Shown here piece after piece: positions 16,382 to 23,599 of a stretch of 51,003 bases of DNA. Source of the stretch: Amycolatopsis echigonensis (GTDB taxonomy: Bacteria; Actinomycetota; Actinomycetes; Mycobacteriales; Pseudonocardiaceae). The stretch lies in NCBI RefSeq assembly GCF_014174495.1, contig NZ_JACJHR010000065.1:1-51003 (forward strand). Direction: 5' to 3'. The stretch's first letter is position 1. Each line of letters begins with the position of its first letter. The position numbers and the translations under genes are program-made. The notes under the pieces are model-generated. The model was not told where the DNA came from and made no database searches. It saw nothing but the letters and a program-made list of their open reading frames with translations.

Positions 16382-16405
16382 TGACACCATCGTCCGACGG
16401 CGTCA
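16382..16405. terminator. Possible bidirectional hairpin between convergent genes
   Basis: TGACACCATCGTCCGACGGCGTCA is an imperfect dyad between the APH-like gene and the end of the PIG-L gene, overlapping its stop codon. There is no T tract. Weak evidence. Confidence 0.2.
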
Positions 16406-17035
16406 CAGGGTCAGCGCGGCGGGAAGACGTCCGAGGACAGGAAGCGGGACGAAGTTCTCGGCGTGGTCGACGCCGATGCGTGCGCCCCACAGCCGGGCCA
16501 GGATCTCGGCCATTGGTCCGAAGTGCTCGGTGATGGGCTGGGACGCGTGTGCGGCCAGGGCGCGTTGCTTGGTGACCCAGGTAGTCGTGATGTCGACGGT
16601 GGTGTGCGCGGGAACGGGGCCGTCGAGGGTGAGGCTGTTGTAGGTGTCGGTGGTGTAGACCCGGCGGGGGTGTCCCGTGGCGATGACGACCTCGGGAAGG
16701 GCTTCCAACACTGCTTCGGCGATGCGCCGGTGGTCAGGGTGTACATCGCGCACCGGGTGGGTGAGGACAACCTCGGGGCCTGTATCCAGCAGCAGCTCGC
16801 GCACGGTCCCCGCGGTGGCCTGGTTGATCTGATGAAGCCCGGCGCCGAGTGCGGCGGCCCCGGCGGCGGCCTCGCTGGCGCGGGGCTCGGGGTGACGTGG
16901 GACGGCGATGGTGACGTCGGCCCCGGCGGCGACGCAGAGGGCGAGAGTGCCGCCGGCCCAGAGTTCGGCGTCGTCGGGATGGGCCATCACGGTCAACACC
17001 GAGGCGGGCGGGATGAACGCGACCAGTGGAATCAC
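16403..17035 (-). CDS. PIG-L/LmbE family deacetylase
   Basis: A 210-residue zinc-dependent de-N-acetylase of the PIG-L/MshB/LmbE superfamily. LTVMAHPDDAELWAGGTLAL carries the HPDDAE zinc motif, and LTHPVRDVHPDHRRIAEAV carries the second metal-binding HPDH element. Family members remove the acetyl group from GlcNAc-type sugars. The start is GTG at 17035, overlapping the exonuclease stop (GTGA); a second GTG lies one codon upstream. It is the last gene of the right operon. The presence of a GT4 glycosyltransferase two genes upstream recalls the MshA/MshB pair of mycothiol synthesis, suggesting transfer of an N-acetylated sugar followed by deacetylation. Confidence 0.9.
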   Translation of the reverse strand: MIPLVAFIPPASVLTVMAHPDDAELWAGGTLALCVAAGADVTIAVPRHPEPRASEAAAGAAALGAGLHQINQATAGTVRELLLDTGPEVVLTHPVRDVHPDHRRIAEAVLEALPEVVIATGHPRRVYTTDTYNSLTLDGPVPAHTTVDITTTWVTKQRALAAHASQPITEHFGPMAEILARLWGARIGVDHAENFVPLPVLGRLPAALTL

Positions 17036-17889
17036 CACAGCCCGAGCTTGTCGATGACGTCGGCAGGCTTGGGCAGGCTCCGGCTGCTGCGGCCGGCGGG
17101 TAGCAGGGGCAGGGTGACGTCGGTGCGCATTCTGATCAGGTCGCGCCAGCCGAGGACCTGGTCCCAGGCTTCGAGGACGGCCTTGCCCTTGGTGCCGATG
17201 AGCCGTCCCGCGTCGGCCAGCTGGTCGAGAGTGAGGCCACCGGCCAGAAGCTTGGCTGCAGTGCCCGCGCCGACCCCGCGCACGCCGGGGATGTTGTCCG
17301 CCGGGTCGCCCGTGAGGGCCCGGAAGTCCGCCCACTGGGTCGGCTGAACCTGGTAGCGGTCGAACACAGTGCCGGGCTCGATGTGGCGGCGGCCTCGCTT
17401 CATGGCGGTGTTGACCACCCGGACGTGCTCGTCGATGAGCTGGTAGAAGTCACGGTCGCCGGACATGATCCACACTCGGCGCTCGGGGTCGTCGCGGCGG
17501 ACGCGAGCGACGAGGGATGCGATCACGTCGTCGGCCTCGGCCGTGTCGATCTCGATCCAGGCCAGCTCGTAGGCGGTCAGCGCTTCCTGGACGTGTGGGA
17601 TGGCGCGGATGGGTTTGAGTGCGGCTTCGTCGAGGACGCGGTTCGCCTTGTAGTCGCTGTCGGTGGCTTGACGTTCGGCCGCGCCGTTCTGGCCGTCGAA
17701 CACCACGATCACCTCCGGCGGGGAGGTGAACTCCTCGCGGATCGCTACGCGCAGTAGTGCGAAGAAGGCGAACTCGGCAGTCAGCTCGCGTGTCTTGTCG
17801 CGGGAGAAGATCGCGGCCGGGAAGCCGAAGGCTCCGCGCCAGAGCAGGTTGTGGCCGTCGACCAGCAGAAGAGGGACGTCATTCATCAC
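17032..17889 (-). CDS. 5'-3' exonuclease/FEN-fold nuclease
   Basis: A 285-residue protein with the fold of the N-terminal 5'-nuclease domain of DNA polymerase I. The metal-binding carboxylates appear in LLLVDGHNLLWRG, VIVVFDGQNGAAERQATDSDYKANR (cut here for length), IDTAEADDVIASLVARV and VWIMSGDRDFYQLID. The helix-hairpin-helix ALTGDPADNIPGVRGVG with GTAAKLL binds DNA. No polymerase domain is attached, so this is a stand-alone nuclease. The start is GTG at 17889 or ATG at 17886; both overlap the upstream GT4 stop. A nuclease inside a biosynthesis-like operon is unusual and points toward nucleic-acid processing, along with the reverse transcriptase upstream. Confidence 0.9.
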   Translation of the reverse strand: MMNDVPLLLVDGHNLLWRGAFGFPAAIFSRDKTRELTAEFAFFALLRVAIREEFTSPPEVIVVFDGQNGAAERQATDSDYKANRVLDEAALKPIRAIPHVQEALTAYELAWIEIDTAEADDVIASLVARVRRDDPERRVWIMSGDRDFYQLIDEHVRVVNTAMKRGRRHIEPGTVFDRYQVQPTQWADFRALTGDPADNIPGVRGVGAGTAAKLLAGGLTLDQLADAGRLIGTKGKAVLEAWDQVLGWRDLIRMRTDVTLPLLPAGRSSRSLPKPADVIDKLGLW

Positions 17890-19025
17890 CGCACCGCCTT
17901 GAGGAAGTCATGGGCGACTGTGGTGGGCAGATAGTCCCGCGAGCGGTAGTACGCAGCCCGTGATAGCGCTGCGTAGCGTACCGGATCGTCGAGGAGGACT
18001 TCGGCGGCACCCCACAGCCCGAACTCGCCGTGGGCGCGAGGCACCACGATCCCGCCCGCTCCTTCCCCGGTGCCAATGAGGGTGGGCAGGTTGTCCACGT
18101 CGAAGGCGACGACCGGGGTGCCGACGCTCATGGCCTCCAAGGCGACGAGGCCGAAGGTCTCCTTGGTCGAGGGCACGATGACCACGGCGGCGTTGGCGAG
18201 CCACGGCTGGACCTGGTCCCAGGGCAGGCCGTCGTCGCGGACGCTGCCCCTGAACAGGTAGGCGGCCGAGTGGGCGCAGCGACGATACTCGGCGGCCTGT
18301 GCGCCGGCGGCGTGCTCGAACCCGGCCTCGGCGAGGACGACCTCGACGCCGCGGTCGACGAGGCGGCCGGCGTCGAGCAGAGCGCGGACGTTCTTCTCCG
18401 GCCCGAGCCGGGCCAGCACCCGCACTGGCCCGCTCCGCCGCAGCGCCTCGCGCTGGCTGGCATCGGGTGCGCTGTGGTTGCCGAGCAGGGCGTTGGGCAC
18501 GATCTGCCAGCAGGTGCTGTCGTAGTCCCGGTCGTGGGCATGGCCGAGGACCGTGGTCGACGGCACGATCACCAGGTCGGTGCGTTCCAAGGCCGGTACG
18601 AGGTCCTGGTCGTGGCCGACGACGTGCATCGCCAGCACTGTGCGCACTCCGTCGCAAGCTGGGGCGAGGCGTCCGAGTCCCCACAAGGCGTCGACGTACA
18701 CGGCGATGTCCACGTGATGGCGGCGGTAGAGAGCGCGGAGGTCAGCGGCGATGATTTTGTCTTGGCCGTGGGTGCTGATTGCCTCGCGCAGTTCGTCGTC
18801 GCTGGCAGGGAAGGTGACCCCGACCGAGCCGAGCACGACCAGGTCCTCGTCGACCTCGTCCTCGGTCGAGTCGGGCTCGATTGCGGTGATGATCAGGGCC
18901 CGGTGTCCGAGCTGGCGCAGTCCGCGGGCGAGGGCGGCGGTCGCGCGTTCCATCCCGGCCGGCGCGTCGGGGGCGTAGGAAGCCAGAACGAATGCGACGG
19001 TGACCGGCTTGGTGGCGTCAGGCAT
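17886..19025 (-). CDS. GT4-type glycosyltransferase
   Basis: A 379-residue GT-B glycosyltransferase of family 4. The N-terminal domain begins VTVAFVLASYAPDAPAGMER with the GGxE-like loop replaced by AGMER. The C-terminal domain has VRVLARLGPEKNVRALLDAG and VVIVPSTKETFGLVALEAMS followed by VGTPVVAFDVDNLPTLIGTG, matching the E-x7-E nucleotide-sugar region and GxP loop. No membrane segment. The ATG at 19025 overlaps the PRTase stop by 8 bp. The donor is probably UDP- or GDP-linked. With the adjacent deacetylase, a GlcNAc donor is plausible (inference). Confidence 0.88.
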   Translation of the reverse strand: MPDATKPVTVAFVLASYAPDAPAGMERATAALARGLRQLGHRALIITAIEPDSTEDEVDEDLVVLGSVGVTFPASDDELREAISTHGQDKIIAADLRALYRRHHVDIAVYVDALWGLGRLAPACDGVRTVLAMHVVGHDQDLVPALERTDLVIVPSTTVLGHAHDRDYDSTCWQIVPNALLGNHSAPDASQREALRRSGPVRVLARLGPEKNVRALLDAGRLVDRGVEVVLAEAGFEHAAGAQAAEYRRCAHSAAYLFRGSVRDDGLPWDQVQPWLANAAVVIVPSTKETFGLVALEAMSVGTPVVAFDVDNLPTLIGTGEGAGGIVVPRAHGEFGLWGAAEVLLDDPVRYAALSRAAYYRSRDYLPTTVAHDFLKAVR

Positions 19026-19581
19026 GGCTGGTCACCTGCGCGGGGATGGGTATGTCGGTGGTCGGCTGGGCGGGGCGTTTCTCCCAGGGAAAGCTGACCC
19101 AGTCCGACACCGTCCACACCGAGTAGTCCGGGCAGGTCTCGGCCCCGGTGTTCAAGCACAACGTCGCGGTGATCACGTGAGCGTCCGGCGCGAGGACCGG
19201 GGTGAGGACGTTGCGGACTTTGTGCAGAGTGGCGCCGCTGCCGCAGATGTCGTCGACAACGAGGATGGCGCCGTGGAGCTTGCTGCGGCCGATGCTCCGG
19301 CGAAAGGCGTCGACGTCCACGGTGACCTTGCCGGTGGCCTGGCGGTACAGGCCGTCGTCGGCGTTGTGCTGGGCCTGCACGGTTCGGGGTTTCGCACCGA
19401 GGCGGCCGGCGAGGATGCGGGCGGGGGCGACGCCGCCGTTGGCGATACCGATGACGTGGTCGACCTTCGGGTGGTCGCGGCTGATGGCGGCGAACAGCAG
19501 CAGGCAGGCGTCGCTCAGGGCCTCGGGGGTGACCCGCCAGATGCGCTGGTGCTCGAACACGCGCAGTGCGGTGCGGGTCAT
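19018..19581 (-). CDS. Phosphoribosyltransferase-family protein
   Basis: A 187-residue type I PRTase. The PRPP-binding loop is ILVVDDICGSGATLHKV (two Asp, then GSGAT). HVIGIANGGVAPARILAGRL supplies the upstream phosphate loop and flexible region. The N-terminal part (RVFEHQRIWRVTPEALSDA) resembles stand-alone PRTases that act on purines or nucleobase-like acceptors. The ATG at 19581 forms an ATGA overlap with the radical SAM stop. It might attach phosphoribose to preQ0 or a related base, as PRTases do in known deazapurine antibiotic pathways. The assigned substrate is inference. Confidence 0.85.
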   Translation of the reverse strand: MTRTALRVFEHQRIWRVTPEALSDACLLLFAAISRDHPKVDHVIGIANGGVAPARILAGRLGAKPRTVQAQHNADDGLYRQATGKVTVDVDAFRRSIGRSKLHGAILVVDDICGSGATLHKVRNVLTPVLAPDAHVITATLCLNTGAETCPDYSVWTVSDWVSFPWEKRPAQPTTDIPIPAQVTSHA

Positions 19582-20555
19582 GCCGAACCGTCCCGTCCGG
19601 TCACGGCCAGGCTGACCGGCCCGGTCAGCGGGTGCAGGGCGGCGATGGCGGTGGTATCCGGCGTGTTGCGCCAGACCTGCCCGTCGGCGCGCACGACGGT
19701 GAACCCGGCGGCGTCGGCGCGGGTGCGCAATCGCACCGGGACCGGGGGCGTGCCGAGCGCGCCGATCAGGTCGTGGGCCTCCTCGTCCGGCACTTGTTCG
19801 GCGGTGGCGAGCGACGCGCCTTCGCCGAAGGGCAGGTACTGCAGGACGGTCAGGCCGTGGACGCCGAGCCGGTCGGCCAGCTCGACCAGCGCGGGTAGTC
19901 CGGCGGCGGTGGAGCGCATGAGCACGGCTTGGATCTGGGTCGGGATGCCATGGGCGAGGGCGGCGCGGATGCCGGAGACGGCCTTGGCGAAGCTGCCCTC
20001 GCCGCGCCAGCGATCGTGACGCTCGGGGTTGGGGCCGTCGAGGCTGACCCGGATCGCGTCGACCCGGCGGGCGAGGGCTTCGGCGCGGCGAGGCAGGTGG
20101 GTGCCGTTGGTGGTGACGCTGACCGCGCAGCCGCCGTCGACCAGCACATCGAGCAGGGTGGGCAGGTCGCGGATCAACAGCGGTTCGCCGCCGGAGACGT
20201 CCACGCCGAGCACCCCGGAAGAAGCGATCCTGGCCGCGACGTCGGCACGTTCGCCGCGGCCGAGCTCCGCGACGGTCTTGTCGTCCAGGCACTGCGGGCA
20301 GGCCAGGTTGCAGCGCACGATGGGCGACCAGCACACGCTCACCGGCATTACGTCGCCCAGTTCGCCGGGGTGGACTTCCGGTAGTGCGGTGATGCTCTCG
20401 TGGGCCAGGGCGGTGCGTCCGGTGAGGATCGGCTGGCCGGTTCGGTGGGTCATGCCGGTGAGCGGGTCGTAGGCGACACCGCTGCCGCCGCGCGTGCCGC
20501 AGCCGACCATCCGGCGCCCCGAGGCACGTCCGATGGTCGTCGTTGTCGTAGTCAT
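19578..20555 (-). CDS. Radical SAM protein
   Basis: A 325-residue radical SAM enzyme. The iron-sulfur motif VRCNLACPQCLDD (CxxxCxxC) lies near residues 82-94. GVLGVDVSGGEPLLIRDLP (GGE motif), VSVTTNGTHLP and AIRVSLDGPNPERHDRWRGE follow in the usual order. The C-terminus lacks a cysteine-rich SPASM cluster, so only the one 4Fe-4S site is evident. The N-terminal 75 residues include a short motif GCGTRGGSGVAYDPLTG with no known role. The ATG at 20555 overlaps the GT2 stop (ATGA). Second radical SAM enzyme of the system after QueE; it could modify the sugar or base. Reaction unknown. Confidence 0.9.
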   Translation of the reverse strand: MTTTTTTIGRASGRRMVGCGTRGGSGVAYDPLTGMTHRTGQPILTGRTALAHESITALPEVHPGELGDVMPVSVCWSPIVRCNLACPQCLDDKTVAELGRGERADVAARIASSGVLGVDVSGGEPLLIRDLPTLLDVLVDGGCAVSVTTNGTHLPRRAEALARRVDAIRVSLDGPNPERHDRWRGEGSFAKAVSGIRAALAHGIPTQIQAVLMRSTAAGLPALVELADRLGVHGLTVLQYLPFGEGASLATAEQVPDEEAHDLIGALGTPPVPVRLRTRADAAGFTVVRADGQVWRNTPDTTAIAALHPLTGPVSLAVTGRDGSA

Positions 20556-21601
20556 GGGCGTACCTCGCAGTGGGTGAGCAGCTCGGACATGGCGGCGATG
20601 AAGGTTTCGGAGCGTCCTCGCGGAGCGGGCAGCTCCAGCAGATCGCGGTAGCGGGCGAGGGTGCGCGGCCAGCCGGCGAGCTTGTGTTGCCACTGCTCGG
20701 CTGCGTCGGGTGGATCGAGGTGAAAGCCGACGACCTGGCGCAGCGGGATGACCAGCAGCCCGGCGGCGATCAGGCAGGCGCCGAGGTAGGTGTCCTCCAT
20801 GCCCCACCCAAGGCGGCCGAACTCCGCGTCGAACCCGCCGACGTCCAGCACGGCGGCGCGCGGTACGGCGACCAGCGCGGTGACGACCATGCGGGGCAGG
20901 TCCCAGTCGTAGTAGGACTGCCCGTACCCGAGGTCGATGAAGTCGTGGGTGTCGTCGAGCGGGCGGCCGTCGAGCGGCTCGGGCAGCGTGATCCCGCTGT
21001 AGGGCAGCGTGGTGTTCGGCGGTGGCCGCCACACGACCCGGTGATCGGCCGCGAGATTCGGGATGCGCGCCAGGATGGCCGCGTCGTGGGAGTGGACCTC
21101 GTGGCGCAGGTTGTGGCGGAACCCGACCAGCACGCTGGTATCGGTGGCGCGAGCAGCGATGTCGGTGAGCACGTGTGGGGGAACCACCATGTCGCCGTCG
21201 AGGTAGAGCACCGTCTGACCTCGGGCGAGCGCGGTACCGACATTGCGGGCGGTGGCCGCGCCCATCCGCTCCGGCAGCCGCACCAACCGGTCGACCACCC
21301 GGTGCCGCGCGGCGACCTGGGCGGTGTCGTCAGCACTGGCATCGTCGACGACGATGACCTCGAACTCGTCCTGGCGATGCTGGGCGTCCAGAGCGTCGAG
21401 CACGGTGGGCAGGCTGTAACCGACCTCGTGGGCGGGGATGACCACCGAGACGGTGCGCGAGCGCGCCAGCCAACAGTCCGACGGAGTGGGCTGGTGCCAG
21501 CCGATCCCGTCGGCGAGAGCCTCCCAAGCATGAGTGCTGGAGCTGTGGTTGTTGCCGTGCCGCAGCAACTCCTCCCGCAGCGGTACGGAGTTGTCGATCA
21601 T
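20552..21601 (-). CDS. GT2-type glycosyltransferase
   Basis: A 349-residue GT-A glycosyltransferase. Family 2 signatures are VSVVIPAHEVGYSLPTVLDA (about residue 48 on), VIVVDDASADDTAQVA, MGAATARNVGTALARG and the DXD-like VLYLDGDMVVPPHV. A C-terminal WGMEDTYLGACLIAAG segment resembles the second catalytic module of GalNAc-transferase-like enzymes. The ATG at 21601 overlaps the upstream stop (ATGA), so an upstream extension of the frame was rejected. No transmembrane helix, so it is likely cytosolic and acts on a soluble or nucleic-acid acceptor. Confidence 0.88.
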   Translation of the reverse strand: MIDNSVPLREELLRHGNNHSSSTHAWEALADGIGWHQPTPSDCWLARSRTVSVVIPAHEVGYSLPTVLDALDAQHRQDEFEVIVVDDASADDTAQVAARHRVVDRLVRLPERMGAATARNVGTALARGQTVLYLDGDMVVPPHVLTDIAARATDTSVLVGFRHNLRHEVHSHDAAILARIPNLAADHRVVWRPPPNTTLPYSGITLPEPLDGRPLDDTHDFIDLGYGQSYYDWDLPRMVVTALVAVPRAAVLDVGGFDAEFGRLGWGMEDTYLGACLIAAGLLVIPLRQVVGFHLDPPDAAEQWQHKLAGWPRTLARYRDLLELPAPRGRSETFIAAMSELLTHCEVRP

Positions 21602-22059
21602 AGCCAGCCCCAACGGGACAGCACTCGCCTTGCGCCCAACCAATCGGTCGGTTCCGGCAACACCGCCAACTCCAGCGGCGGAACGTGATCGAACAGGCAT
21701 TCGGCGGCGATCACGTAGAGCGGCTCCAACACCACGAGCACCTGCCGCAGCGTCTTGCCACGCAGGTCGTTGGCGAGGCGCGAGGTCACCCGAGCCCGGA
21801 GGGCTTCGGCCTCGCCGCGGCTACGAAGCTTGTGGTCGTACGTGCCGACCAGGTCCTCGGGGTGCAGCAGGCCGTGTTCCGCGGACAGGATCCTGATCCG
21901 CACCTGGTAGTTGGGGGCCAGGTGTTCGCGCAAGTGAGGCACCAGCGCGCCCTGGTACAGCTCCAGCGCCGGAGTCGGATCGGTGGTAACGAGCTTCTCG
22001 CGGCTGCAAGAGACGATGACCAGGCCCTGCTCAGGCTCGATGGCGGCGGCGAACGTCAT
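21598..22059 (-). CDS. DUF6884/YaaA-like protein
   Basis: A 153-residue protein. It opens with LVIVSCSREKLVTTDPTPAL followed by ELYQGALV, then RIRILSAEHGLLHPEDLVGT followed by YDHKL. This order (SCS..K, LY, SA.(H/Y)GLL.P, PY/TYD..L) matches the DUF6884 group as I recall it, which looks distantly like YaaA/DUF328. In the dpd DNA-modification islands a YaaA-like protein (DpdC) acts on preQ0, so its occurrence next to QueC here is suggestive. The ATG at 22059 overlaps the SUMF1-gene stop (ATGA). A longer frame to 22215 lies within the upstream gene and was rejected. Confidence 0.65.
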   Translation of the reverse strand: MTFAAAIEPEQGLVIVSCSREKLVTTDPTPALELYQGALVPHLREHLAPNYQVRIRILSAEHGLLHPEDLVGTYDHKLRSRGEAEALRARVTSRLANDLRGKTLRQVLVVLEPLYVIAAECLFDHVPPLELAVLPEPTDWLGARRVLSRWGWL

Positions 22060-22613
22060 GGTCGGCGCACCACCCGAAGCCCGATGCCCTCCGAGGCCAG
22101 CTCGGCGGGCGCGGCGTTGAGGAACGTTGACCGCGCGTACAGCGGAAGCGAGGCGTAGGACCCGCCACGCAGGACCGCCCCGTTGCCCATCGTCGAGCGA
22201 GCGGTCCACTCCCACACGTTGCCCGCTACGTCCAACAGCCCTTCAGGGGTCGCGCCGGCGGGGTGGGTGTCGACCGGACTCGTGGCGTCCAGCCCTGAGC
22301 CATTCAGGTTCGCCAGCTCCGGAGTCCACTCCTGATCGCCCCATGGCCAATGTCGGCCCGTGGGCCCGGCCGCCATCCACTCCCATTCCGCCGAGGTCGG
22401 CAGCCTGCCGCCCAGAGCGTGCGCGACCTGAACGGCCTGGTCGTGTTTGAGGCCGGTGACCGGGTGCAGGCTGCGTGTACTGGTGCGTCCGCCGCTCAGT
22501 TGGGCGTAGGTGATCGGGGTGCGTGTCCACAGCAAGGTGCCGATCTCGGCAGGTCGGGCGTCATCGCCGAACGCGCAAGTCCCACCGGGCACCTCGATCC
22601 ACTCGACGTTCAC
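22056..22613 (-). CDS. SUMF1/formylglycine-generating-enzyme-like C-type-lectin-fold protein
   Basis: A 185-residue protein of the SUMF1/EgtB/FGE fold. Segments in order: VEWIEVPGGTCAFGDDARPA, QAVQVAHALGGRLPTSAEWE, WPWGDQEWTPELANLNGSG, TPEGLLDVAGNVWEWTARS, AVLRGGSYASLPLYARSTF and a C-terminal EGIGLRVVRR. The catalytic Cys pair of true formylglycine-generating enzymes is missing (SYASLPLYARSTF has none), and the His set of EgtB is not seen, so this is likely a binding or structural domain. It is short for the family. The GTG at 22613 starts 5 bp after the RT stop. The RT plus C-type-lectin combination recalls diversity-generating retroelements. Confidence 0.85.
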   Translation of the reverse strand: MNVEWIEVPGGTCAFGDDARPAEIGTLLWTRTPITYAQLSGGRTSTRSLHPVTGLKHDQAVQVAHALGGRLPTSAEWEWMAAGPTGRHWPWGDQEWTPELANLNGSGLDATSPVDTHPAGATPEGLLDVAGNVWEWTARSTMGNGAVLRGGSYASLPLYARSTFLNAAPAELASEGIGLRVVRRP

Positions 22614-22618
22614 CTCAG

Positions 22619-23593
22619 TCAGCCCCCGATCAGAAAGAGGTCTTCGACGTTCGCGCGTAGCCGCACTCGGCTCTTGGACTCGTTGGGACGGAGCCCGAAC
22701 TCGGCGAGCGCGGCATTGATGACCGCGAAGGCGTCTCGTGCTCCTGCCTCATCGGCGGAGAAGACCGCGTAGTTGTCGGCGAACCGCACCACCCGCAATC
22801 CGTCCAGCAGCGCATCCGGCCTCGACAGCCGCAGGTTGATCAGCATCGGTGCGAGTCCCGACCCAGCAGCGATTGGATACGGCATCGCGGTCAACGCGGT
22901 GCGCATACGGCCGAGGAAGGTGCCGTCATGGACGTGGTGGGCACACCAGTCCACGACCTGGTCGACTGTGACGCCCTCGGACACCGAGGCCACGTCCACG
23001 TCAGCCACTGCGCGGAAACCGGCCTCGGCGTGGGCCGCGGCGGCCCGCAGCGCGGTGATGCGGTTGCGGCGAGGTCGGTAACCCGACACCCAGTCGCGCA
23101 GCACACGGGCTTCGAGGATCGGTTCGATGGCGTTGCGCAGTGCGCGGTGTACGAGCCGGTCGAGCAGCGTGGGGACGCAGACCACCATCGATTTACCCGT
23201 GTAGGTCGGGAACCGCACCTCCCGCAGCGGTCCTGGTCGCCAGGTGCCATCGGCCAGTTGGTCTGCCAGCCGAGGCAGCAGTTCGCCGGAGCGCCGACGC
23301 AACTCCGCCAGGGTCATCCGGTCCACGCCGGGCGCCGAGGTGCGCCGACCGCACTGCCTCAAGGCCGTTCGCAGGTGCTTCTCATCCAGCATCGGCATCA
23401 GCGAGTGCGCTTGCGGGCCGCGGGGTGGCGGCGCGGCACAGCGGTGCGCTAGCGTCGGCGCTGCTTGGGCGGCAGGCACGCTCCCCCGGTCACTGACGTC
23501 AGGCTCGCAACCCAACACGCGCGAGCTGTGACCCGAGGAAAGACGGCCCCGCTCAGGCCCGGCCCCGGAGGCGTCTACGTCCACGGTCGTCAC
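22619..23593 (-). CDS. Reverse-transcriptase-like protein with degenerate catalytic box
   Basis: A 324-residue RT-fold protein. Family segments, in order: RRTSAPGVDRMTLAELRRRS (RT0/1 region, about residues 83-102), VRFPTYTGKSMVVCVPTLLD, RDWVSGYRPRRNRITALRAA, motif A AVADVDVASVSEGV (Asp198, with the FD pair replaced), motif B-like PIAAGSGLAPMLINLRL, and motif C RFADNYAVF in which the second Asp of YxDD is Asn274. LRPNESKSRVRL is motif D. It ends soon after, with no maturase or endonuclease domain, so it is not a mobile group II intron protein. Polymerase activity is doubtful but not excluded. The start is GTG at 23593, 7 bp after queC; the first 65 residues are low-complexity, and ATG at residue 66 is an alternative. 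Confidence 0.85.
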   Translation of the reverse strand: MTTVDVDASGAGPERGRLSSGHSSRVLGCEPDVSDRGSVPAAQAAPTLAHRCAAPPPRGPQAHSLMPMLDEKHLRTALRQCGRRTSAPGVDRMTLAELRRRSGELLPRLADQLADGTWRPGPLREVRFPTYTGKSMVVCVPTLLDRLVHRALRNAIEPILEARVLRDWVSGYRPRRNRITALRAAAAHAEAGFRAVADVDVASVSEGVTVDQVVDWCAHHVHDGTFLGRMRTALTAMPYPIAAGSGLAPMLINLRLSRPDALLDGLRVVRFADNYAVFSADEAGARDAFAVINAALAEFGLRPNESKSRVRLRANVEDLFLIGG

Positions 23594-23599
23594 GCCCCT

